From Nitrososphaerales archaeon TH703 (GTDB lineage Archaea; Thermoproteota; Nitrososphaeria; Nitrososphaerales; Nitrososphaeraceae), in contig JAATVL010000013.1 in assembly GCA_014523525.1 (NCBI GenBank), positions 1 to 10,441 on the forward strand: a stretch of 10,441 bases of DNA, in the 5' to 3' direction. The notes beneath the pieces were generated by a model. That model made no database searches, was not told the DNA's origin, and saw only the letters and a program-made list of their open reading frames with translations. This document shows, piece by piece, positions 1-7,369 of this stretch. The first letter of the stretch is position 1, and the number at the start of each line of letters is the position of its first letter. The position numbers and the translations under genes were made by a program.

Positions 1-2
1 GT

Positions 3-1340
3 ACCAACATTAAGAAATTTACTTATTATAATATCGTAGATTTTCCAGAAGAAAAGGAAGGTAAAGCCCCAACAAAAGCAATACCAAAAAGTTTGCTCCA
101 AGATTTTCTTAAAATCTTAGGGAGGGAAATTCTGAAAGAAGATCAGCCGAAACTCGAAGAAATTGAACAGGAATTACAGAATTTGAAGAAAGAAAAAGAA
201 AAAGAAAATAGCGAAAGCCAATCAGTTGAACCTGAGTCCTTTAATAAAACATCGTCAATAATTGCCCAACTCCAACAATCAGGGTATATCAAAGATTCAA
301 GAAAATGGCTGAGCAAAAAGGGGTTTTTTGCAGTAGGAATGAGATTGTTAGAAGATGTAATTAGAGCCCTTAATAAGGGGGCCATTGGACTGCATGAGAC
401 AACTTTTAGCGGAAGTGGTTCCTTAAATTTAGATTCTACAAAAAAATACGAACCACCTGACGATCTAAGACTGATTAATGTCCCAAGATCCTTATTAAAT
501 GCCATCGAAAGAAGATCTGGTTCTAAATCATCTATCCAATTACCGATTGAATTACAACCCGATGATTTGGAAGTTTACGAAACAAAGAGAGACGTAAGTG
601 TTGCCGTTGTTTATTGTATTGATTTGAGTTCTACAATGAGATATTCAACTATGTTTGGTGATATGAGTAGAATTGAAGCAGCAAAAAAAGCATTATGGAG
701 CTTGTTCTTGTTGAATCAAAAATTTTTCCCTTCAGACTCAATCTATATTGTAGGGTTTGGGGCATTGGCTTCAAAGGTGACACCATATGATATACCATAT
801 TTGAAAACTTTTGAATCTGGTGTAGGGTTTATGCACTATACAAACTACCAAGCCGCGTTTAGACTAGCAAAGAAGATTCTTCAAAATGAAACTACGAATA
901 ACAAAAAGATAGTTCTTATAACAGATGGTCATCCTAGTGCCTGTTTTATTGACACGGAACAAGAACGAAGTAAAATCCTAAGTGAAAGACCTTATTCCCA
1001 ATTTTATGCTCCGGACAAAGAATCGATAACTTCAGTAAAAGAAAAACAGGAATTATCACTTGATACTAAGTCAGGGAAATTAGTTTATCTTTGTTATAGA
1101 TACAGACAGGTAGATCAATACATCGGTGAAAAAACCATTTTAGAAGCAAAAAAATGTCATAAATCAGGTATTGATATCGATACAATCATGGTGAGTGAGG
1201 AAGACTCGCTGTTGAGTTATGTAAATGAATTAGAAAAATATGTCAAGGGAAGATCTTATTATATCAATCCAGCCGAGATAGATAAGATTCTCATTACAGA
1301 TTATCTGAATGACAAAAAATCTATATTAAGGTCGAAATGA
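3..1340 (+). CDS. VWA-domain protein (5' partial), MIDAS-containing partner of an AAA+ ATPase
   Basis: The reading frame is open from the first bases of the window, so the true start lies upstream. The first possible start, TTG at 93, has no ribosome site, and residues before it continue without a stop. 445 residues are visible (numbered from the codon at 3). Residues about 44-69 are a Lys/Glu-rich probable coiled coil. The VWA domain begins near 195. Its metal site (MIDAS) is nearly canonical: D207-L-S-S-T211, T280 in HYTNYQAA, and D308 in ITDGHPS. The stretches DLRLINVPRSLLNAI (154-168) and PDDLEVYETK (186-195), and the ending SGIDIDTIMV...LITDYL, match from memory a bacterial VWA family found beside Mg-chelatase-like ATPases. 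About 50 residues after ITDGHPS look inserted relative to that family. It is probably a cytosolic adaptor, as no signal peptide or membrane segment is visible in the part present. The gene lies 53 bp before the AAA+ gene. Its client is unknown. Confidence 0.85.
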   Translation, partial: TNIKKFTYYNIVDFPEEKEGKAPTKAIPKSLLQDFLKILGREILKEDQPKLEEIEQELQNLKKEKEKENSESQSVEPESFNKTSSIIAQLQQSGYIKDSRKWLSKKGFFAVGMRLLEDVIRALNKGAIGLHETTFSGSGSLNLDSTKKYEPPDDLRLINVPRSLLNAIERRSGSKSSIQLPIELQPDDLEVYETKRDVSVAVVYCIDLSSTMRYSTMFGDMSRIEAAKKALWSLFLLNQKFFPSDSIYIVGFGALASKVTPYDIPYLKTFESGVGFMHYTNYQAAFRLAKKILQNETTNNKKIVLITDGHPSACFIDTEQERSKILSERPYSQFYAPDKESITSVKEKQELSLDTKSGKLVYLCYRYRQVDQYIGEKTILEAKKCHKSGIDIDTIMVSEEDSLLSYVNELEKYVKGRSYYINPAEIDKILITDYLNDKKSILRSK

Positions 1341-1360
1341 GAAATGAGAACAACAATTAG

Positions 1361-1370
1361 TTTTTATTTA
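1361..1370 (+). promoter_or_regulatory. possible TATA box for the AAA+/VWA pair
   Basis: TTTTTATTTA is centred about 28 bp before the ATG at 1394. If it is used, transcription would begin at or next to the start codon, giving a leaderless mRNA as is common in archaea. The gene could equally be transcribed through from the VWA gene upstream. This is weak evidence in AT-rich DNA. Confidence 0.3.
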
Positions 1371-1393
1371 CATGTTCTAAAAATAAATAATGA

Positions 1394-2203
1394 ATGACAA
1401 TAGACCCTTCGGACTCGAATTATTTTGATTGGAATAATTCGTTCAGTGTAATTAAGAAAGCATATGATTCGTCACTTTTTGTACTTATAATAGGACCAAA
1501 AGGAACTGGGAAAACTAGTTTGGTTAGGAAATTTGCTTCTGAGATTGGAAAGACACTTTATTCAATTAATTTTAGTTTAAGAACTCGTGAATCACATCTA
1601 GTTGGAACCAAAACGATGAATCAAGGTGAAGTTACATTTGTTGAAGGTATATTGATCAAATCCATGAGAGATGGTGGAATTCTATATTTGGACGAACTCA
1701 ATGCGGCAGAAGCTGATGTACTGTTGCGTCTGGATGAAGCTCTTGATGATAGAAGACAGATTGTACTGAAGGAAGCTGAAGGCCAAGTAATAAAGGCAGT
1801 GGAGAATTGGTTTGTATTTGCTACAATCAATCCACTATCTCATGAAGGAACCAAGGAATTACCACCACAAATATTGAGCAGATTTCCTGTTAGACTAAGA
1901 CTCGAATATCCACCGAAAGAAATTGAGAAGCAGATTATCAAACAACATGTAGATTTTGATGCTTCCAACGAAAATGAAATAGACAATGCACTAAAACTAG
2001 CAAATAGTCTAAGAGAAGCTGCCTCCTTAGAAGAGCTATACTACAGTCCTAGTATACGAGAATCCATAGCATTTGCAAAGTTGTTAAGAAATCAAGTATC
2101 CCCAAAGAAAGCTGCTGAAGTAGTATATGCAAATGTTTACGATCAGTGGGGAGAAGTAGAATTTAGAAAGGTAATGGACATGATAACGTCTATTTTTGTG
2201 TGA
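1394..2203 (+). CDS. AAA+ ATPase, MoxR/CobS/NorQ/CbbQ type
   Basis: The protein has 269 residues, the usual size for a single-domain NorQ/CobS-like ATPase. Visible motifs are Walker A GPKGTGKT (34-41), Walker B ILYLDE (96-101, with D100 and E101), sensor 1 in ATINP (N146), a candidate arginine finger R163 in ILSRF, and a sensor-2-type Arg (R222) in SPSIRESI. The stretch DELNAAEADVLLRLDEALDD is typical of the CobS/NorQ/GvpN branch of MoxR ATPases. Members form hexameric rings that remodel or metallate a client through a VWA partner, and here such partners lie on both sides. The start is ATG 1394. The ATG at 1390 is out of frame and soon stops. The downstream VWA gene begins 4 bp after this stop, so the two are almost certainly co-translated. 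The family call is firm, but the client cannot be read from the sequence. Confidence 0.93.
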   Translation: MTIDPSDSNYFDWNNSFSVIKKAYDSSLFVLIIGPKGTGKTSLVRKFASEIGKTLYSINFSLRTRESHLVGTKTMNQGEVTFVEGILIKSMRDGGILYLDELNAAEADVLLRLDEALDDRRQIVLKEAEGQVIKAVENWFVFATINPLSHEGTKELPPQILSRFPVRLRLEYPPKEIEKQIIKQHVDFDASNENEIDNALKLANSLREAASLEELYYSPSIRESIAFAKLLRNQVSPKKAAEVVYANVYDQWGEVEFRKVMDMITSIFV

Positions 2204-2207
2204 TAAG

Positions 2208-3788
2208 ATGTCCTTCTCTTATGTACAAAATTTTTCTTTAAGAAATGATATCCTGATAAATCTAGGAACGTTTCTTTCTAGAAGATGGTCCGGAAATAAA
2301 AAAGCAACTATTTTACTCATAGAAGATAAACCGCCTACGACTAAACTAGATAAAAATACTATCACCATGCCTTCATTAAGATACTATAATGGAACAGAAT
2401 TTCAAAAATATCGTCAGTGGCGTGTTTCGTTATGGTATGAATCGATGCGATTAGCACTTTCAACAAAAGCTCTAAGCAATGATCATGCCTTTGGATTTAT
2501 TTTAAACTCAATAGAATTGAAGAGGATAGAAATTTTAGGACTAAGAGAATGGAGAGGTATGGAAAATGAAGTAATATTCAATGAAGGAATTTCATGGTTA
2601 TCACGCCCTTTACTTAATTCATTATATGGGAAGCATAAGATTGTGGAGGCATTCTCTCAATACCTTATTACAGGTTATGTAAAGGGCGAACTGTTTGGTT
2701 CAGAATCAGATCGGGTTCAGAGTGCTGTTAACTTTGCCAGAGAATTGATTGATGAATCAATAGAAGAAAATCACAGAACCGAATGGATAGAGCGGCAAAT
2801 ACCTAAAATAATTAAGATTCTTCAAATCGATTCTCTTTTCACTATCCCAATTGTTACTCTTAAGAGTAAAATTGGATTATCGATGACAGAAAAAAATTTA
2901 ATAAAAGAAATAGAAAGGATGATAAAAATTAGAAATAAAGAAAAGGAAAAATCCACTAATGACATTATGGCTGGTACCCAGATATTAAGGGAATATGAAA
3001 GTCTTGTAAAGGAGAGTAAGAAAATAGATAACAAAGGTTATTCAACAATGGAACAATTTGGATTGGAGGTTCCCGAGAGCGTCGATTTAGACGAAAGTGT
3101 AATTTATGATAATGATTTGATTACAAAGTTAAAATCGGTCATTAGGTCTTGGAAAAGAGACTGGAGAGAAATCCATGACATAACCGGTGACGAGATTGAC
3201 ATAGAATCCGTAATAGAATCGCAGCCAAAACCATTTCTCACGGATTTTAAAAATACTATAAATACCAAAATAGCGCTATTATTAGATCATTCTAGCAGCA
3301 TAGACGATTACGAATTAGAGTACAAGAAGGCAACAGTTGCCCTTTGTGAAGCTTTAAAATTTTTGGATGTAAAATTTTCTGCTTATGCGTTTAGTACCAA
3401 AAACAAGAAAGTTACGTGTTGGGTAATTAAACATCCGGATGTTAAATGGACTTCTATAAATGCACGTAATTTGGTCCAAATTAAGGCAAGTGGTGGAACA
3501 CCTCTTGCAGAAATTTATAATTTATTGTTACCATTAATGAAGATATATAAACCCGATATAATGATAACATTAACCGATGGAGAACCTTCTGACTACAATG
3601 CAGTTCGATCTGCAATCAAAACTTACAAAATGAATGGAATTCACATGGTTGCTGTAGGCGTAGGCAAAACTGTAAATAATGCTATCAATATTGGCTTGAA
3701 TCTAAAATACCTAGAGTACGAAAGGATTCTGGTTGTTAGTCAACTTAATGAAATCCCAACAAGAGTTCTTTCGCTTTTACAAGTTTGA
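2208..3788 (+). CDS. protein with C-terminal VWA domain, CobT/NorD/ViaA-like layout
   Basis: The protein has 526 residues from ATG 2208. A TTG at 2196 would add four residues, but the ATG is preferred: GTGAT at 2200-2204 can pair with the archaeal 16S 3' end. A long helical N-terminal part (about 1-330) precedes a VWA domain (about 350-526) whose metal site is complete: D360-H-S-S-S364, T431 in GGTPLAE, and D457 in TDGEPS. Residues 236-252 are strongly charged (KIRNKEKEKS). The N-terminal stretch with WRVSLWYES and LNSIELKRIE faintly recalls the N-terminal region of CobT/NorD proteins. This is a memory-based resemblance, not an alignment. Together with the ATPase 4 bp upstream it forms a CobS-CobT or NorQ-NorD type pair. 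It is likely cytosolic, as no membrane segment is evident. It differs strongly from the first VWA protein, so the pair is not a recent duplication. Confidence 0.85.
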   Translation: MSFSYVQNFSLRNDILINLGTFLSRRWSGNKKATILLIEDKPPTTKLDKNTITMPSLRYYNGTEFQKYRQWRVSLWYESMRLALSTKALSNDHAFGFILNSIELKRIEILGLREWRGMENEVIFNEGISWLSRPLLNSLYGKHKIVEAFSQYLITGYVKGELFGSESDRVQSAVNFARELIDESIEENHRTEWIERQIPKIIKILQIDSLFTIPIVTLKSKIGLSMTEKNLIKEIERMIKIRNKEKEKSTNDIMAGTQILREYESLVKESKKIDNKGYSTMEQFGLEVPESVDLDESVIYDNDLITKLKSVIRSWKRDWREIHDITGDEIDIESVIESQPKPFLTDFKNTINTKIALLLDHSSSIDDYELEYKKATVALCEALKFLDVKFSAYAFSTKNKKVTCWVIKHPDVKWTSINARNLVQIKASGGTPLAEIYNLLLPLMKIYKPDIMITLTDGEPSDYNAVRSAIKTYKMNGIHMVAVGVGKTVNNAINIGLNLKYLEYERILVVSQLNEIPTRVLSLLQV

Positions 3789-3813
3789 TCGTGCTGATGT
3801 TGGCACAGGCTTA

Positions 3814-3840
3814 CTTATTCTAAAAATATGGAAAATAAAT
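3814..3840 (-). terminator. possible T-rich terminator of the pentose phosphate operon
   Basis: Read on the - strand, just past the transaldolase stop, the sequence has two T-rich patches (TTTATTTT and ATATTTTTAG). Archaeal RNA polymerase often terminates at such runs without a hairpin. The 52-bp gap separates two convergent transcription units, so termination in both directions is needed near here. No clear hairpin is visible. Confidence 0.3.
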
Positions 3841-4503
3841 CTAGATTTTATATTTGTGTTCTTTCTTGACTTTTTCCCAATCTGAAAGAAATAGAGATAA
3901 TCCTTTATCAGTAAGGGGATGAGCTAGCATTTTACCCAATATATCTGGTGGAAGTGTAACTATATGTGCGCCTATCCTTCCTGCTTCAATAACGTGAATG
4001 GGATGCCTCACACTAGCGACCAAAACTTCTGATTGATAATCATAATTCTTAAAAATCTGAACTATTTCTCTAATAACAGCCATTCCTTCCTGACCAGCGT
4101 CATCAAGTCTTCCTATAAAAGGACTAACATAGGATGCTCCTGCCTTTGCAGCCAGCAATGCTTGATTTGACGAAAAGATCAAGGTCACATTTGACTTTAT
4201 TTTATCTTCACAAAGTTTTCTTACTGCTTTTAACCCATCCATCGTCATGGGAACTTTTACAACAACATTATCCCCAAATTTTTTCAATCGTAATCCCTCT
4301 TCAATCATTTCTTCAGTTTTTGTTGCGACAACCTCCAAATTTACTGGGCCTTTTACAATTCTTACAATCTCTCTCATTATATCTTCTGGGTGCCCTTTTT
4401 CTTTTGAAATAAGAGTAGGATTTGTTGTAATCCCATCAACCACGCCCATATCAGCAAATTTCTTGATAGACTCGATACTCGCAGTATCAAGAAAAATTTT
4501 CAT
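3841..4503 (-). CDS. tal: transaldolase, short TalC / fructose-6-phosphate aldolase family
   Basis: The 220-residue protein has the length typical of the TalC/FSA family. It transfers a dihydroxyacetone unit between sugar phosphates (sedoheptulose-7-P + glyceraldehyde-3-P to erythrose-4-P + fructose-6-P). The Schiff-base lysine is K83 in VVVKVPMT; D6 in FLDTAS and N28 in TTNPTLI are also conserved. Two positions separate transaldolases from the E. coli FSA aldolase. Here position 57 (EVVAT) is Glu where FSA has Gln, and F129 (SPFIGRLDD) replaces the FSA Tyr. Both favour true transaldolase activity. The start ATG overlaps the stop of the upstream transketolase gene in ATGA (4 bp), which implies translational coupling. 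It is the last gene of the operon. Confidence 0.95.
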   Translation of the reverse strand: MKIFLDTASIESIKKFADMGVVDGITTNPTLISKEKGHPEDIMREIVRIVKGPVNLEVVATKTEEMIEEGLRLKKFGDNVVVKVPMTMDGLKAVRKLCEDKIKSNVTLIFSSNQALLAAKAGASYVSPFIGRLDDAGQEGMAVIREIVQIFKNYDYQSEVLVASVRHPIHVIEAGRIGAHIVTLPPDILGKMLAHPLTDKGLSLFLSDWEKVKKEHKYKI

Positions 4504-5474
4504 TTCTTTATCTTTTTCCTCGTCTTAAGAACAGATTCTACTATATGATCCGAGCATAGACCATATTTACTCAAAAGTGATTCTATTTCCGTTTCCCGAG
4601 CGGATTCACCAAAAATATCTGTTACACCCATTCTATTTACAGGAACAGGATGATTTTCGGCCGTTACTTCACAGACAGCACTCCCTAGGCCTCCTATAAT
4701 GCTGTGTTCTTCAATAGTAACAATTGCCCCAGTATCTATTGCTGCCTGATATACATGCTCTACATCGATTGGTTTAATAGAATACATATCTATCACTCTG
4801 CAAGAGACATCGTATTCCTGTTCAAGTGTTTGTGCCGCATCGATCGCTTTTGAAACCATTAGACCACATGCAATTACAGTTATATCAGAACCGTCTTTAA
4901 TAACGTTACTCTTTCCAATATCGAATTGGTCAAAATTATCTTCGTATGTATTGGAATTTGATGGACGTGCAAGACGCATGAAAAAGGGCCCAGGCGTATA
5001 ACTTAGAGTGGGAATCAAATTTTTTACAGCTATTGAATCTGAAGGAACAAGTACCCTCATGTTTGGAATTGTTCGCATTGTAGATATGTCCTCAATTTGT
5101 TGATGAGATGCACCATCCGGACCAACAGTAAGTCCAGCGTGTGATACTACAAGTTTTACGTCGAGGAATGGATAACAGATAGTATTTCTAATCTGATCAA
5201 GACACCTGCCAGGTAAAAATGCAGCGTACGTACTTGCGAAAACCACCTTACCCGCAATAGCCAATCCAGCAGCTATTGAAACAAGATTTGCCTCTGCTAT
5301 TCCAACATTGTATAATCTATTAGGGAATTTATCACCGAATAGCTTTGTTTTGAGTGAATCAGTAGTATCTGCTCCAACACAGACAATATTTGAGTCCTTC
5401 GATCCTAGTTCGATTAATGCTTTCCCATAAGCAGTTCGCATATCAGAAATAACGTTCTTATCACTTAATTGCAT
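4500..5474 (-). CDS. transketolase, C-terminal subunit (pyrimidine-binding and C-terminal domains)
   Basis: The 324-residue protein is the second half of a split transketolase, which moves a two-carbon ketol group between sugar phosphates. The catalytic Glu that activates the ThDP pyrimidine ring is E61 in NVGIAEANL. H112 in SHAGLTVGPDG and H124 in SHQQIED are conserved. GGLGSAV marks the C-terminal domain. It has no ThDP-pyrophosphate motif of its own and needs the N-terminal subunit encoded just upstream. I place the start at ATG 5474 because GAGGAGGA lies 5 nt before it. A TTG at 5495 would add seven residues and lie upstream of that site. The gene overlaps the preceding one by 14 bp and the following transaldolase by 4 bp. 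The closest alternative, a DXS-type or 2-oxoacid dehydrogenase beta subunit, fits the neighbours less well. Confidence 0.95.
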   Translation of the reverse strand: MQLSDKNVISDMRTAYGKALIELGSKDSNIVCVGADTTDSLKTKLFGDKFPNRLYNVGIAEANLVSIAAGLAIAGKVVFASTYAAFLPGRCLDQIRNTICYPFLDVKLVVSHAGLTVGPDGASHQQIEDISTMRTIPNMRVLVPSDSIAVKNLIPTLSYTPGPFFMRLARPSNSNTYEDNFDQFDIGKSNVIKDGSDITVIACGLMVSKAIDAAQTLEQEYDVSCRVIDMYSIKPIDVEHVYQAAIDTGAIVTIEEHSIIGGLGSAVCEVTAENHPVPVNRMGVTDIFGESARETEIESLLSKYGLCSDHIVESVLKTRKKIKK

Positions 5475-7101
5475 GGAGATCCTCCTCAATTCCAAGCTCC
5501 TTTGCCAAAGGTATTAGCATATTTTTACGTGATTTTATCCAATCAGATCTCATGTCATTTATAGTTGCCAATTCTACTAATTTTGTTTCAATCGCCACAT
5601 TAGCCTTATGTCTTAATTGTATAATATTTGAGTTGATATCTGGTGAGCCATATACTGCATTGCCTGCTACCATAATTCTAGCCCCTGCATCAAAAACTTG
5701 TTGAAGGGTGTTTGCATCTATACCTCCATCAGCTTCTATGAATCCTTTATAGTTGTTACTTTTCAATATCTTGACTATTCTGGCCATTTTATCCAATGAA
5801 TCTGGAATAAATTTTTGACCAGCAAAACCAGGATTCACTGACATAATTATCATAACATCAATATTATTAAGGTGTCCAATGAGCCATGATGGAAACGGAG
5901 TTCCTGGATTTATAGCAATTCCAGGACTGATACCAGCTTTTAGTAGCATTTTATTAATATCCACAAATTCCCTTTCATTGCACGCTTCAACATGAACTGT
6001 AATAATATCACAACCAGCATTTATGTAATCTTTTACGTGATTGATTGGTTTTTCGATCATCAAATGAGCATCAAATGGAATACTGGAGATTTTTCTCAAG
6101 TGTTTAATAGTATCTGCAAAAAATGAAGTGCTGGGTACAAATTTACCATCCATTATGTCTAAGTGAATAAGATCTGCGCCGGCACGTTCTGCTCTTCTTA
6201 CTTTTTCTTCATAATTCTCAGGCTCTCCTGCAATTATAGAGGGTGCTATCAAAATTTCGCTTTGAAGTTCTTCCAACAAAATTGGGGTGTGTTTTTTTGC
6301 AGGAGCTTTGCCATGCCATTGTGGATTATTCGCCATATGCTTAATTCCCTTGCCCTTAGTTGTATATGCGATAATTATTGATGGCTTATCTTCTACTTTT
6401 TCAATTCTACTTAAGGCATCTATAATCTGTTCTATTTTATGTCCATTTACCTCTACTACATTCCAATTAAATGCAGCCCATTTGTCTCTAACAGGGTCCA
6501 GAGGCATTATCTCTTCTGTAAAACCATCCTGTTGAATCTTGTTTCTATCTAGGATAGCTACAAGATTGTCTAGCTTGAACTTTGAAGCAGCCATTGCAGC
6601 TTCCCATATTTGTCCCTCATTTGATTCACCATCACCGATTAAAGTATATACTCTATTTTTTCCCCCATCTCTTTTCTTTGCGAGTGCAATTCCTATTGAT
6701 ACAGATAAACCAATTCCTTCGGACCCACCAGAATATTCTATACCTGGAAAGCTGTGATTTTTTTGTCGCTCCGAATATCTAACTGGATGTCCTTGAAGAC
6801 GCGAACCAAGCTTTCTTAGTGTTTTTATTTCCTTAGTATCGATATATCCAGCAATAGCCAAAACTGCATAGAAGCCGGGTGCAGAATGTGCTTTTGAATT
6901 AATAAAATAGTCTCTTTCTTCCCATAATGGATCACTAGGTCTATGTTTCAATTTATGAAAATATAGAACCCCCATAATTTCTGCAGCTGAAAAAGATGCT
7001 CCAGGATGTCCCGAACCTGCTTCAGCGATTCCTTGAATCGCCAACATTCTTACATCCCTTATTTTCCGATTGAGCTCAAGGTATCTCATTTTTAGTGCCA
7101 T
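5461..7101 (-). CDS. fusion of transketolase N-terminal subunit and ribulose-phosphate 3-epimerase
   Basis: The 546-residue protein carries two enzymes in one uninterrupted frame. Residues 1-270 are the ThDP-pyrophosphate half of transketolase: GSGHPG (29-34), SKAH (69-72), GDG at 156-158 ending at N187, and WHGKAP (262-267). Residues about 282-500 are a ribulose-phosphate 3-epimerase barrel with the full metal set, H313 and D315 in IHLDIMDG, H346 in DAHLM and D458 in EADGGID, plus S288 in IAPSI and VNPGFAGQ (422-429). The epimerase makes xylulose-5-P, the donor used by transketolase, so channelling is plausible but inferred. The last 46 residues are unassigned. The start is ATG 7101, because a TAA directly precedes it in frame; ATG 7089 is a possible alternative. 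No nearby frameshift or strong internal start suggests two separate proteins. Confidence 0.93.
   Translation of the reverse strand: MALKMRYLELNRKIRDVRMLAIQGIAEAGSGHPGASFSAAEIMGVLYFHKLKHRPSDPLWEERDYFINSKAHSAPGFYAVLAIAGYIDTKEIKTLRKLGSRLQGHPVRYSERQKNHSFPGIEYSGGSEGIGLSVSIGIALAKKRDGGKNRVYTLIGDGESNEGQIWEAAMAASKFKLDNLVAILDRNKIQQDGFTEEIMPLDPVRDKWAAFNWNVVEVNGHKIEQIIDALSRIEKVEDKPSIIIAYTTKGKGIKHMANNPQWHGKAPAKKHTPILLEELQSEILIAPSIIAGEPENYEEKVRRAERAGADLIHLDIMDGKFVPSTSFFADTIKHLRKISSIPFDAHLMIEKPINHVKDYINAGCDIITVHVEACNEREFVDINKMLLKAGISPGIAINPGTPFPSWLIGHLNNIDVMIIMSVNPGFAGQKFIPDSLDKMARIVKILKSNNYKGFIEADGGIDANTLQQVFDAGARIMVAGNAVYGSPDINSNIIQLRHKANVAIETKLVELATINDMRSDWIKSRKNMLIPLAKELGIEEDLHAIK
5480..5487 (-). promoter_or_regulatory. 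strong ribosome binding site for the transketolase C-terminal subunit
   Basis: Read on the - strand, GAGGAGGA is followed by TCTCC and then ATG (5474). It matches the archaeal anti-Shine-Dalgarno sequence well and decides the start. It lies inside the last codons of the upstream fusion gene (Glu-Glu-Asp), so ribosomes ending the fusion protein are close to where this subunit begins. Confidence 0.85.
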
Positions 7102-7164
7102 TTAGATACCCCAAATAGAACCCAGGAACACCATCATTGGATATTTATTGTAATAAGATTGTAC

Positions 7165-7172
7165 GATAAAAA
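7165..7172 (-). promoter_or_regulatory. candidate TATA box of the pentose phosphate operon
   Basis: On the - strand TTTTTATC lies about 64-71 bp before ATG 7101, predicting a transcript start near 7142 and a leader of about 40 nt. An alternative ATAAATATC lies at about 7140-7149 and would give a shorter leader. Neither is decisive. A GGGGT run about 10 nt before the ATG may be a weak ribosome site. Confidence 0.3.
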
Positions 7173-7308
7173 CATATGTAATTGTCACTTTAAGTTTTCT
7201 AATTACGTTCTCATGACTTCATAAAATGTGTGGATGTTTATTATGTAATTTATTAGTCAAAAAAGGCAATCAAAATTAGTGATATTCTCAAAATACACAC
7301 GTAAGGTC

Positions 7309-7315
7309 TATAAAA
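7309..7315 (+). promoter_or_regulatory. candidate TATA box of the pyruvate oxidase-like gene
   Basis: TATAAAA lies 55-61 bp before ATG 7370, so transcription would start near 7339 and leave a leader of about 30 nt. No purine-rich ribosome site is seen before the ATG. Confidence 0.4.
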
Positions 7316-7369
7316 TCTCGAAAATTGGACGCATTTAGATTTATTAGAAATAAGAACCAATAATAGCAT

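Larger units (their letters stand above)
7102..7369. other. 268-bp divergent intergenic promoter region
   Basis: This AT-rich gap separates the leftward pentose phosphate operon from the rightward ThDP enzyme gene and must hold both promoters. I see no convincing small gene, tRNA or extended inverted repeat. A weak CATAA...TTATG pair near 7220-7245 is not more than expected in such DNA. Confidence 0.6.

Noticed and set aside
143..505. - strand open frame of 120 codons opposite the first VWA gene
   Set aside because: Its Ser/Phe-rich run is the complement of the Lys/Glu coiled coil, so it is a shadow.
1394..2203. GvpN (gas vesicle ATPase) as identity of the AAA+ protein
   Set aside because: It belongs to the same broad branch, but no gas vesicle structural gene is nearby and the VWA partners fit CobS/NorQ-type systems better.
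4134..4528. Two overlapping + strand open frames opposite the transaldolase gene
   Set aside because: They are antisense shadows of a strongly conserved enzyme, with Leu/Phe/Ser-rich translations and no family features.
6163..6782. Several short + strand open frames opposite the transketolase/epimerase fusion
   Set aside because: All are antisense to catalytic regions of the fusion, with low-complexity hydrophobic translations and no ribosome site.
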